Assembly (NCBI RefSeq): GCF_001680005.1
Contig: NC_033560.1
Span: 127,501-191,500, forward strand
DNA from: Plasmodium coatneyi
Lineage: Eukaryota; Apicomplexa; Aconoidasida; Haemosporida; Plasmodiidae
Length of the DNA stretch: 64,000 nt
Reading direction: 5' to 3'
Part shown: positions 46,398 to 56,233 of the stretch, one piece after another
Layout of the letters: each line of letters begins with the position of its first letter
How positions within the stretch are numbered: position 1 is the stretch's first letter
Notes under the pieces: model-generated
Seen by the model: the letters and a program-made list of their open reading frames with translations, nothing else
Databases searched by the model: none
Told to the model about the DNA's origin: nothing
Position numbers and translations under genes: made by a program

Positions 46398-47339
46398 ATG
46401 GAAACTGAAAACGTGGAAGCCCCCCCTGAGGCTGTGGAGAACGACAACACGGAGTTACAATATGAAGGTAAGACGGAAAAAAAAGGGAACGGAGCGTTTA
46501 TGGGGTTTGTCCAATGCTCGCGTTGCAAATGTGGTTAATTTGTTCTCATTTTTTTCGCCTCCTCAGGGGAAGAAGGAATCTCATTGAGTAAGCATTCAAA
46601 GAAAAAAAAAAAAAAAATTCACAATAGCAAGGCACAAACTAGTGATACCCCTTGCATGCACAACGCGGACCCGTCCATCATTACATAGACTACACACTTC
46701 ATAACCATTTGCCCCCTCCCAGTGCAAGAAGCAGAGATCGTCCTCATAACGACGTCTCTGGGGGGAATAAAATCGTCCTTCTTTTCTTCCCTAAGGGCAC
46801 AGAACTTACTGAATTGTAAAAAGTACCTTTACGTTGTTGTAGACTCCAATAGGGACACCAGCACGGCAAAAAGTGAGCAAATTATTACCTAGAAATGTCT
46901 CACCTGTTCAGTTACTAACTACACGCTTTGGTGAATCCTTTCCTGTGTCACCCCCCACTTTAATTCATTTCCTCTACACGTGTAATTCGCTCACCCCTTT
47001 TCAGACTTGAAAGACGAGGAGCTTTTCAACAAGTGGAAGGAAGACGAATTTCTGCAGTCAAACGAAAACGGAGTTGTGTTGCCTCAAATTTTAATCGATG
47101 GGGTGTCAATAGGAAACGACATAGCATTGCAAAATTTGGAAGACGAAGGAAATTTAGACTTCATCGTGTCCAGGTTAAAATGCCCAAACTGCTTACAGGA
47201 AAAATCCAACACAGATGTGCAGTGCCCTCATTGTAAGTTTGACTATGTCAGTTTAATTTCAGACGAGCTGATTAGAGACAACGCGGTCGTAAGGATGCTA
47301 CAGGGGGAGTTATATAATGAGGAGGAAACGGCAGAATGA
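46398..47339 (+). CDS. Glutaredoxin/SH3BGR-fold protein with C-terminal zinc ribbon
   Basis: Four exons, 46398-46467, 46567-46587 (21 nt), 46723-46872 and 47005-47339, all GT-AG and in phase, giving 191 residues. A short acidic N-terminus precedes a thioredoxin-fold segment (about 33-130) beginning EAEIVLITTSLGGIKSS. The usual CxxC/CxxS active site is absent; the position carries Gly and Ser. The cis-Pro region is recognisable as VVLPQILIDG (Pro107), followed by IGN and LQNLEDEGNLDFIV. This resembles SH3BGR-type, non-catalytic glutaredoxin-like proteins. A compact zinc-ribbon motif CPNC-x10-CPHC follows (Cys140, 143, 154, 157). The protein therefore looks like a binding or adaptor protein rather than an oxidoreductase. 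The start could alternatively lie upstream in frame at 46308, but the sequence between looks non-coding. Function unknown. Confidence 0.85.
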
Positions 47340-48535
47340 CCAGACAAACATGCAAATAAAGTAAGGTCAAATCAAATTATGTGACGTCAAAATAGTGCAG
47401 CCTTTTGCCTCAGCTCTACACGGGCACACTTCTCCTTTTTGAGGCCTCCCGACCCGATGCTACCCACTTGTGCACAGCCAGAGTAACAATTTTGTCGCTC
47501 CTTCTGGAGACGCTGTCACGTCAGAACCCGTCTCACCTTTCATTTTTTATGATAAAAAAATTAACCCTGTCCCTCTTATACTAAACAGCTATCCTAACGT
47601 GACATAAAGTAACGCAACGCTGCACCCATTTTTAATTAACTTATGATGAAAAATACATTTGTTTAATCCCTCGCTGGGAAAAATTCAGTCATGAATGCAT
47701 GTAAACGTTATAAACGCTTTTCCAAAGTGCGAAATGTTGGGGAGCCCCTATTTGGACTGTCTATTTGGGAACACCTACCTTCGCACTTCCTTTTGTGCAA
47801 ATTTTAAAAGTAAAATTTTACGGGCCTTAATTTTAAGACCTCATAAAGGTGGAGCTGTCTCAGTGCGGCGTGCGCACACGAGCAATTTCTCTTTATAGCT
47901 GTTAAGGGTGCGTAAAAAAAAAAAAGTGCATGCGTGTTTGCATACGCCTCCACGCACAAACATGTGTGTTCGCATGATTTTACTATTTCCCCTAGGCTTT
48001 ACCCAAGCCGCTTGGTTCCCTCCCCCTCCTTTATATATATGTATACACATGCATACCCGTGTGTGGAACCCTTACAACATATGCCACGCTCAAACGAGTC
48101 TACACCTCCCCCCATGGTGCATGTAAAAAACGCAACACATATTGTCTTGTTTTTTAATTTTTTCGCCTCATATATTGGGATCCACAAATGAGCAATAACT
48201 ACTTCTGCCTTGGAGTTGAAAAAAAAAAAATAACAAGTATATGAGGCCTAAAAGCTACTCGTAAAGAGTGATCGCGGAAAATGCCCACAAGAACGGCTTC
48301 GTTACGTTTCATAACTTAGCAACCCTCCAAAAAAAGTCTCCACGCTTTATTGTGAAAAGGTGTTGCATTTTCCAGACATGTTCCCAACCTTGGTGAGTTG
48401 AAAAAAGAGAAAGGGAGACATGGGTAAATTATTCTACTTATGTGAAAAATTTTACTAGGGGTTGTTTTCATGGTTGCCAAATTGAATTAACCGTCCATGT
48501 TGATTGTCTTTACTAGCCATCCATATTAACTGTTC

Positions 48536-48566
<31 letters not shown>

Positions 48567-49310
48567 CAAGTAGCTCGATGCATGCACACCAGCCAAACGG
48601 TTTTAATTTTGCCGTACAATCAGGAAAAAATGAAAGTTTTTCCGGAAAAAAAAAAAACACATATAGTTACATACAAGTACATACTTGCGAACTTGCCTGA
48701 TTTTTTCAACATCGTGGCACAATATGGACCCCAAGAAAAAAACAGCCTTTTTCACACTCCATAACCCTTCATAATTAAAAAAAATGCAACACTGATCTTT
48801 TTTTTCTGGCAACACACAAAAAACTGAACACAAATGTGAAACTCGTGGAGTCAGTTGCATGTTTTAACGAAAGCGCGAGCATTTTGTGCGAATAAAAAAA
48901 GGAAAAAAGAAACATAAATGTTGCATAACAACACGCAATGCTGGATAAATGTTATATAATATTCATGTTCGTAAATTTCCTTTTTGTCTTATATGTGAAA
49001 ATTTGGAAGATTATGCCATTTAAATTTGAAATTTTTTTTTTAAAGTTGTTCATGATTTTAAGCCTCATCCTTTCGTTGTGGCTGTTGCTATGTTGTTTTG
49101 CAAAAAATGGCATTTGTCCTCAAAAGGGAATTGCTCTTCTTTCACGAAAATTGGTGATTTCTTTTGACAAACACATTTTTTCCTTCATTTGCGTATCTTT
49201 TAAAAATATTGCCAGTTTCCATGCTGCTATACTGCTAGTTCGTGATTTCCACAAAATTTACTTAGCAACTCGGGAGATATAAACCTGCAGTTGTATATAC
49301 AAAGAGAGTG

Positions 49311-49347
<37 letters not shown>

Positions 49348-50319
49348 GTTACATATGAGATAGCTAAAATTCTCTATACCCCGTGTAATTTTACACAAAT
49401 TTACCGCGCCTTTTTTTTTTGTTTTTCTTTTAGCTTGCGCTTGTTCATTTGTACGTTTTCATATTTGTACATTTTCATATTTGTACGTTTTCACATTTTA
49501 CGTTTTCACATTTGTAAGTTTTCATATTTGTATATTTTCTTTTTTTTTTTTTTTTTTTTTTTTTTTCTGACTTGTGTGGAAAAAAAGCTAGTTCACTTCA
49601 TTCAAAAAAAAAAAAAAGTGAGTGCCCCCTTTAATTCATCGTTCTACACTTTAATTAATCTTACGTACAAACGCTTCTAACAATTTCGTTCAACCTTGGC
49701 TTCTTGAGAGAAAGAGTAATTTCCTTCTGTCGTGTTTTTTCGCCTTGTAACAAACTAAAAAACGGATCCACATCGCGAATTATACAACAGAATTGATCTC
49801 TCACTTGTTTCGTGTTGTTCTATTTTCCTTGTTTATATATATGTATACATGTTTTTTTTTTTTTTTCCCACCCCTTCGCTTAACGTCTTCATGAATAAAA
49901 TTTTCCATTTCACTTTAAGCTAACGAAGACGTAAATTTCCAAATTGCTTCAAAAAGTAGGAGCCATACATTTACACACCATTAATTCGCACGTTTTGAAA
50001 AAAAAAAGGAGGAAGCGTTATATAAATAAATGTATATATAGATATAGAAAATTTTTTCTTCACGAACGAGATAAGAAAAAAAAAAAAAAAAAGCGGAAAT
50101 CCTTAAGCCTATAGCTTGACGCAGCACATGTAGTAAACCAGTCCGATCCCGCCCCCACTTTCTGCGCGCAATTTTTGTGTTACTTTCTGCATGATTGCGT
50201 AGGAGAGTTGGGATAAACTTCACAACGCGGATAGGTATACTGACGCACGCGTATATACACACCTACTCGTCCCCCCCCTGTCGCTAGTCGATTTGTCACT
50301 TATGCATTGATACAAAAGG
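47340..50319. other. 3-kb intergenic region upstream of GAMA
   Basis: A long gene-free interval with many homopolymers: T-runs at about 48538-48566, 49316-49344 and 49542-49566, and A-runs near 48222 and 50077. A 16-bp repeat array is listed separately. The open frame 48938-49282 (114 codons, hydrophobic) has no recognisable relative and typical AT-rich composition, so it is not called. The region should contain the schizont-stage promoter of GAMA, which I cannot place. Confidence 0.6.
49448..49540. repeat. 16-bp tandem repeat, about 6 copies
   Basis: The unit is tttgtacgttttcata with one- or two-base variants (tttgtacattttcata, tttgtaagttttcata). It sits between two long T-runs, 800 bp upstream of GAMA. 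Confidence 0.85.
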
Positions 50320-52458
50320 ATGAAGTGCAACGGCTCCTTGCTAGTCCTACTTAGCGCAATACTCAGCGCTACGAACGCTTTGATACGAAATGGGAACAAT
50401 CCGCAGGCATTAGTTCCGGAAAAGAGCGATGACTCGAGTGGGGGCCAGAACAAACCCTCCGGTGACAACCAAGACACGTGCGAAATTCAAAAGATGGCGG
50501 AAGAAATGATGGAAAAAATGGTGAACGAAAAAGATGTGTTTACCTCCATCATGGAACCTCTCCAGAGCAAATTAACCGATGATCACCTCTGTTCAAAACT
50601 AAAATATACGAACGTTTGTCTTCACGAAAAGGACAAAACTCCCTTGACCTTCCCCTGCACAAGTCCGGAGTACGAAAAATTAATTCAGCAATTTACTTAT
50701 CAAAAGTTATGCAACTCCAAGGTGGCCTTCAGCAACGTGTTGCTGAAATCCTTCATCGATAAGAAGAACGAAGAAAACACATTCAACGCGATCATACAGA
50801 ATTACAAAGTTCTGTCCACTTGTATTGATGAAGATTTGAAGGATATTTACAATGCATCTATAGAATTATTCTCCGACATTAGAAGCTCCGTCACAGAAAT
50901 CACGGAAAAGTTGTGGTCCAAAAATATGATCGATGTTTTAAAAACAAGAGAGCAAGCCATTGCAGGCATTTTATGTGAGTTAAGAAACGGAAACAATTCT
51001 CCCCTAGTATCAAACAGTTTGTCGTATGAAAATTTTGGAATCCTCAAGGTTAATTATGAAGCCTTAATGAACCAGGCGTATAAAGCTTTTTCAGACTACT
51101 ATTCATACTTTCCCGCTTTTGCCATTAAATTGTTAGAAAAGGGAGGGTTCGTCGAGCGATTGGTCGCTATCCATGAAAGCTTGACCAACTACAGGACGAA
51201 AAATATTCTCAAGAAGATCAATGAGAAGTCCAAAAATGAGGTCCTGAATAACGAGGATATTATGCACAGCTTGAGCAGTTACAAGCACCATGCCGGGGGC
51301 ACACGTGGCTCCTTCGTGCAGTCCAGAGGTGTGAGCCAAGTTACGCAAGGCGTCCTGAGCGTCGACGAGAAGGGTGACCCGTCCTCCACCGCGGGGGGCA
51401 ACCAAAGCGCAAACATGGCCACGGCGGCCCCCAACACGGTTCCTGCTACCAACACGGCTGCTGCTACCACTGCTACTACTACGAACACGGCAACTAATAC
51501 CAACACGGCAACTAATACCAACACGGCTACTAATACCAACAGTGCAGCTACTACCAACACGGCCGCTACTACCAACACGGCCGCTACTACCAACACGACC
51601 GCTACTACCAACAGTGTAGCTACTTCCCCCCTGAACACCCCCCTGTACGGCACCAGCTCCTCGAGGACAAAGGACGTCGTAGTGCTGGTCAGAGATCTGC
51701 TCAAAAACACAAACATCATAAAATTCGAGAAGAACGAACCGACTAGCCAAATAGACGATGAAGGAATTAAGAAGCTCATAGAGAGTTCCTTCTTCGACCT
51801 AAGCGACAACACCATGTTAATGCGCTTGCTCATAAAGCCGCAGGCAGCCATCCTATTCATCATTCAGTCCTTCATTATGATGACGCCGTCCCCCACAAGA
51901 GACGCCAAAATGTATTGCAAGAAAAAGCTAGTTAATGGCCAGCTAATAGAAAACTCCGACTTAAAAGCTGCGACGGAGGAAGAAGACATGATAACCGAGT
52001 TTTCCAGCAAGTACAATTTATTCTACGAAAGGCTGAAACTGGAGGAGTTGCGCGAAATTGAACAGAACAGGAAAGCGCTCAAGAATTCGAAGGGAAGTCT
52101 GTCCGTGCTGCAGGTCGGCAACTCGCAGAATGGTCCAGACGGGAAGGAGGCCAACGGAAGTGGAAACGCCGCAAATGGAAACGCCCAAAATGGAAACGGC
52201 GCAAATGTAAATGCTCAAAATGAAAACGCCCCAAATGGAAACAACGGAAGCGCCTCCCCCCTCATCGTAGTGGTAGGGGACGAGCTCGGAGAAAAAACCG
52301 ACGATATCATCAAAAAAAATGTGGACGTGGAAGCCTTGACAGCCGACGTGGAACAAGCCTTCAAAAGCTTCGAATACCAAAGTGGAAGTTTCTCTGCAAA
52401 CTTATCTCACGCCCTGGTTCTCCTCTCCTCCATTGCGTTGCTCTTATTCATTTGTTAA
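50320..52458 (+). CDS. GAMA: GPI-anchored micronemal antigen (GAMA)
   Basis: Single exon, 712 residues. GAMA is a merozoite micronemal protein, GPI-anchored, that reaches the surface and contributes to red-cell attachment and invasion; it is a studied vaccine antigen. Features are a signal peptide (1-20, LLVLLSAILSATNA) and an N-terminal Cys-containing domain (about 45-330) with KLKYTNVCLHEKDKTPLTFP and the SYYSYFP-like helix region. A segment RGSFVQSRGVSQV follows, then a Thr/Asn/Ala repeat region (about 365-437). The C-terminal conserved region (about 445-600) leads to an Asn/Gly-rich tract (607-646). A C-terminal hydrophobic tail (ALVLLSSIALLLFIC) without following charges serves as the GPI signal. 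Start chosen because it begins the signal peptide. It lies tail to tail with the CCDC39-like gene, 0.7 kb apart. Repeat content suggests length polymorphism. Confidence 0.95.
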   Translation: MKCNGSLLVLLSAILSATNALIRNGNNPQALVPEKSDDSSGGQNKPSGDNQDTCEIQKMAEEMMEKMVNEKDVFTSIMEPLQSKLTDDHLCSKLKYTNVCLHEKDKTPLTFPCTSPEYEKLIQQFTYQKLCNSKVAFSNVLLKSFIDKKNEENTFNAIIQNYKVLSTCIDEDLKDIYNASIELFSDIRSSVTEITEKLWSKNMIDVLKTREQAIAGILCELRNGNNSPLVSNSLSYENFGILKVNYEALMNQAYKAFSDYYSYFPAFAIKLLEKGGFVERLVAIHESLTNYRTKNILKKINEKSKNEVLNNEDIMHSLSSYKHHAGGTRGSFVQSRGVSQVTQGVLSVDEKGDPSSTAGGNQSANMATAAPNTVPATNTAAATTATTTNTATNTNTATNTNTATNTNSAATTNTAATTNTAATTNTTATTNSVATSPLNTPLYGTSSSRTKDVVVLVRDLLKNTNIIKFEKNEPTSQIDDEGIKKLIESSFFDLSDNTMLMRLLIKPQAAILFIIQSFIMMTPSPTRDAKMYCKKKLVNGQLIENSDLKAATEEEDMITEFSSKYNLFYERLKLEELREIEQNRKALKNSKGSLSVLQVGNSQNGPDGKEANGSGNAANGNAQNGNGANVNAQNENAPNGNNGSASPLIVVVGDELGEKTDDIIKKNVDVEALTADVEQAFKSFEYQSGSFSANLSHALVLLSSIALLLFIC
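51412..51630 (+). repeat. In-frame Thr/Asn/Ala-coding minisatellite in GAMA
   Basis: Units of 12-21 bp (aacacggc(a/t/c)actaatacc, actaccaacacggccgct) encode ATNTNT and AATTNT repeats. The DNA units are nearly identical, so slippage is likely. Both minus-strand frames stay open through it, giving spurious long antisense frames. Confidence 0.9.
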
Positions 52459-53161
52459 AAATGTCAAATGGGTGGCTGTCCTAAATTGCCTCTTCAGTGT
52501 GGCAATCTAATTCTCCCAGTCTACCACTCACTCATTTGTTTAATTCATGGCTAGCCTTTTCATTTCTCCTGCACCTGTATTTTTATTCTTGCATCTACAC
52601 ATGTGTGTGGCTTATATCCCCACCCCCCGTGGATAGCGACACGGCGCACAGCATCTATTTTTCGCGCATGCCCTTCCCTGTCTTTCCGCTAAACTGTATA
52701 TACATGTATATCCATATATGTAATGTATATATATGCATATATGTATATATATGTATATATGTTTTCCCGCACCCCCCCCTTTGATTTTTTTTTTTTTTTT
52801 TTTTTTTCGTTTTTTTTTGTCATTTGTTTAATTTTTTCTTTTTTACTAAACCATAAAAAAAGGGATAGGATGTGTTAATATAAAAATGGGATAACCAAGT
52901 GGCGGTGTCGGAATGTCAGTGATCCCCGCGGAAAGGTCCACTTCACGAGGAATGTGCGACTCACAAGGTGGACTGGACAGATTGATCACGGGGAAGCTAA
53001 ACACGTGAGGGAAAAAAAAAAAAAAAAAAAATATGCCATATATGTGGACACAGTTAAACATAGACGTTGCGCAAATAACGGAATGGGAACTCCTTCCTCA
53101 ATCAAATGGAGAATCCCAATTTGGTAGGCGCTACACACGGGGGAGCAAACTCCTTTTGTGC
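52459..53161. other. Convergent intergenic region (GAMA and CCDC39-like gene)
   Basis: A 700 bp stretch holding both 3' UTRs. It has a TATATG-type microsatellite-like stretch (52695-52760), a T-run of about 24 (52784-52807) and an A-run (53012-53031). No gene was seen. Confidence 0.7.
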
Positions 53162-56100
53162 TCATTCGGAGGCCTCTATAGCTTGGTAAATCTCCCGAAC
53201 GACTGCGTTATCACCGTGACTTTTGAAGCATTCATAGAGGAGGGCAAGCTTCTCCTTTAGGGACTCCATTTGTATTTGCTTGAAGACTCTCTTTTCCAGT
53301 GGGACTTGCTCGGCACGGTGATCTGCGCTTCCCCCACCTGGGGCATCCTCCCCCTCGTCGTCGCTCAGGGCCGAGTCCAACTGACTGTTCATCGGCTTCC
53401 TCTTCGCACCGACGATGCCACGCAGCTGATTGGAGGCCCTTTCAATTTTGATAAATATGTCATTGATGATTCCTTCCATTTTACGGCTATTTTCCTGCAA
53501 AGCGGTGACTTTATCTTCTACACTTCTAACATCGGTGAGTACATAATTCAGCTCTTTTTCGACGCCGTTGATTTTTTTTTTGTACTCACTTATGTCCTTC
53601 TCTATAGATGCGATGTCCTCCTTAATTTGGTTGCACTTTTTATTTAATTTGTTTTTTTTTTTTAAAAGTTCCTTATACTCGGGGTTGAGGCATTTTATGT
53701 TATCGCTGAAGGTTTTGTTCGTCTGAATGATCTCGTTTAGCGTCTTCTGGAACTGGTCCACTTGTTGGTTTTCTTTTTCAATATGTTCGTCTAGAGTCTC
53801 TATCTCCTGCTTCAGCTTGGAAATGTCTTCTTCTATTTTTATTTTGTAGAGAATGTGTTTGTTGTCTTGAGGGTTGGGTTGGTCTGGTTGGCTACTACCC
53901 TCGTCCTGCTGGTGCTGCTCCTCCTCCCCGTTGCGGACGTTTATAGCGTCCAACTTCAGCTCCAAATTGTTGCACCTACTCTTTTTATCGTGTACTTGCA
54001 GATTTAGCTTATGCAATTCGTCGTTCATATTTTTTATGATCACTTTGAGCGAGTCCACATGTGCATTCAAGTCTTGTTCGTTTAGCTTTTCACTTTGGAC
54101 ATTTTTTTTCTTCTCCTTTTTCAAAACATTTAAGCTATCTAAATTGTTGGAAAAAATTTCCTTCATTTTGTCCAACTCGATTTTTAGGTTCATTTCGATG
54201 AGCATGACATTTTCTTTTTCTTTATTTTGCGCAAGCACGGTGCTTTCTAGGGATTTAATTTCTAGCTCCAGTTTTTCTGTGTCGTGCAAAATGTTTCCCT
54301 TCTCTTCCTTCATGCACATCTGCTGACTTTTTATATTTTTCAGCTCCACATTGATCCGCTTCATTTCGTTGTTAAGGGTGGTGTATATTTCTTCATACCT
54401 GGTGAACTCCTTCTCCAGAGTGTCTATTTTTTTTTGACATTTTTTTTTTTTTTCAAAGGTGCTAATCCCGGAGGCTACATTAAGTTTCTTCGTTAGCACC
54501 TGTGTTTGGAAGTCAAACTTGTAGAGGATCTCCTTCTGCCTTTCCAATTCTTGTTCCATTTTTTTTATGTTACTTTTCATTTGCTTAATTTTTATTTGTG
54601 TGCCAACCATATCTGCTTCCAGTACTGTGTATTCGTTTTTGCTTCTCTGTAAATGTTCCTGCAATTTAAATTTTTCTTCATCCAACATTTTTATTTTTGC
54701 ATTCAGCTTTGTTAGCTTCCCATTCTGTTCGATTAGTATCTGCTCGCTTGACTTGATGAGTTGGTTCTTCTCTACATTGTTTAGTTCCTCTTTTGTGTAC
54801 TCCCTTTTGGATTCTTCAAATGACCGGACTAGCTTATGGAGTGTCTTTCCCAAATCGGTTAAACTAACTTGGAGGTTATTTTTTTCTTCTAGTTTTTCCC
54901 TGGCTGTGATTTTTTCGCACTCCAAATCTTTGAGCAAAATATCCCTTTCATCATGTGCCTTCTTCAGTTCTTCTTGAACTTTGCTTTGTTCTTTCTTTAT
55001 TCTGTTTAAGTTGGTTTCTTCCCTTTTTAGTTGGTCACTTAGTAGGTGGTTTTTTCCCTTCTGCATTTCGATGTGTTCATTTATCGCCCTACATTTATGC
55101 GTCAGTTTTTCTCTTTTTTTTGTATATTTAGTGAACTCCTCTTCAAATTTGAAAATCGTCTGGTCCCTATTATTTATAGTGTCCACAATACATTTCCACT
55201 TTGTTCGAAGTTTTTTTTTTTCCTCCTCCATTTTTTCATTTTCCTTTATACTTTCTTGCAACTCCATATGTAGCTGCATATTTTTCGTCTTCATCTTGTT
55301 GACTTTTTTTTCTTGTTCTACTTTTTCCAAATTTAGCTTCTCCAATTTGTACGTCATATTTTCAATTTCTTTGTCTTGACTGAGGGCGAACTTCTCCACT
55401 TCGAATTCTTCCTTTTGCAGCTTATCTATTTGGGCGGTCCATTCGTTTAGTTCTTTTTCCTTGTCGATTAGTTTTTCCTTCATTTCTTCTATTCTGTTTT
55501 CACACTGCATAAGGTCGTTCTGCGTTTTTATAATCTTTTCATTGTTTCTCTCTCTCTCACATTTTAGCTGTTCATTCTGCTTTATCAGAAACTGATTTTT
55601 CGCTTGGATATTTACACACACTCCATTTTCTTCTTCTTCGATTTTTTTCTTTTCCTCCACTATTTTCTTCTTCCTCGTTACTTCCTTCTTTTTGTTGTTT
55701 ATGTGTTTTTCCAATTTTAGGAATCTATTTTTTAACTTCCATACTGTCTTGTTAATTTGTTCTAGCATCTTTTCCTTCTCTTGTATCTCCTCCGACAGGG
55801 CAGTAATCTCCTCATTATAGAAATGCTTATATAGGTGTTTTCCTTCTGAGGTAAACTGTTCCACTTGTTCGGACATGTCTGTGTCACTTTCCATCCCGCT
55901 TAACATTTCGTCTGTCGATATGTCACTCATTTCTTCTTCCTCTTCCCCCCGCAATGTTTCTTCGTAGTATTTGTAGTATTCTGGGTTTTCCCCTAGGATC
56001 TGCTGATCCACCTCCGAAATGGATTCCCCATTGGGAGGGGTTATTATCCTTCCGGCGGGGCCATCCCCTTCCACACTGATCTTGTTGGTTGCCCTTTTGG

Positions 56101-56233
56101 GGATATCCCCAATCGGGGATATTTCCCCCGTGGCGGCGTATCCATTGTTATCCTCCTTTGCTAGATCGCCCACTGGATTACGCTCCTTCACAACATCGCT
56201 GCTTCCTTTTTTCCCTTTCTTCTTTTTCATCAT
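53162..56233 (-). CDS. CCDC39-like axonemal coiled-coil protein
   Basis: Single exon, 1,023 residues, almost entirely coiled coil from about 135 to 985 after a low-complexity acidic N-terminus (EEEEEMSDISTDEM). Two stretches align with human CCDC39 from memory. One is the MTYKLEKLNLEK...KLRTKWKCIVDTINNRDQ region (about 290-360), matching LTLQLERLTLE...LIKQWENTIEQMQKRD. The other is EILYKFDFQTQVLTKKLNV followed by ASG and EKKKKCQKKI (about 570-605), matching EIMYSQDFHIQQVERRMSRL...GEINSEEKQALEAKI. CCDC39 with CCDC40 forms the ruler that sets the 96-nm repeat of motile axonemes and positions inner dynein arms. In Plasmodium only the male gamete has axonemes, built in the cytoplasm, so expression there is expected. 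Coiled coils give false similarity, but the order and the non-heptad residues shared here make it a good candidate. Two ATGs are adjacent at the start. Confidence 0.72.
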   Translation of the reverse strand: MMKKKKGKKGSSDVVKERNPVGDLAKEDNNGYAATGEISPIGDIPKRATNKISVEGDGPAGRIITPPNGESISEVDQQILGENPEYYKYYEETLRGEEEEEMSDISTDEMLSGMESDTDMSEQVEQFTSEGKHLYKHFYNEEITALSEEIQEKEKMLEQINKTVWKLKNRFLKLEKHINNKKKEVTRKKKIVEEKKKIEEEENGVCVNIQAKNQFLIKQNEQLKCERERNNEKIIKTQNDLMQCENRIEEMKEKLIDKEKELNEWTAQIDKLQKEEFEVEKFALSQDKEIENMTYKLEKLNLEKVEQEKKVNKMKTKNMQLHMELQESIKENEKMEEEKKKLRTKWKCIVDTINNRDQTIFKFEEEFTKYTKKREKLTHKCRAINEHIEMQKGKNHLLSDQLKREETNLNRIKKEQSKVQEELKKAHDERDILLKDLECEKITAREKLEEKNNLQVSLTDLGKTLHKLVRSFEESKREYTKEELNNVEKNQLIKSSEQILIEQNGKLTKLNAKIKMLDEEKFKLQEHLQRSKNEYTVLEADMVGTQIKIKQMKSNIKKMEQELERQKEILYKFDFQTQVLTKKLNVASGISTFEKKKKCQKKIDTLEKEFTRYEEIYTTLNNEMKRINVELKNIKSQQMCMKEEKGNILHDTEKLELEIKSLESTVLAQNKEKENVMLIEMNLKIELDKMKEIFSNNLDSLNVLKKEKKKNVQSEKLNEQDLNAHVDSLKVIIKNMNDELHKLNLQVHDKKSRCNNLELKLDAINVRNGEEEQHQQDEGSSQPDQPNPQDNKHILYKIKIEEDISKLKQEIETLDEHIEKENQQVDQFQKTLNEIIQTNKTFSDNIKCLNPEYKELLKKKNKLNKKCNQIKEDIASIEKDISEYKKKINGVEKELNYVLTDVRSVEDKVTALQENSRKMEGIINDIFIKIERASNQLRGIVGAKRKPMNSQLDSALSDDEGEDAPGGGSADHRAEQVPLEKRVFKQIQMESLKEKLALLYECFKSHGDNAVVREIYQAIEASE

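Noticed and set aside
48938..49282. 114-codon hydrophobic frame upstream of GAMA
   Set aside because: AT-rich sequence gives Phe/Leu/Ile-rich frames by chance. There is no signal-peptide layout or recognised relative.
51133..51863. Long antisense open frames (205 and 194 codons) opposite GAMA
   Set aside because: They are shadows created by the Thr/Asn/Ala repeat, which lacks stop codons on the other strand.
56095..56130. Palindromic ggggatatcccc / ggggatatttcccc sequence
   Set aside because: It lies inside the coding region of the CCDC39-like gene and reflects the GEISPIGDIP codons; no separate function is indicated.
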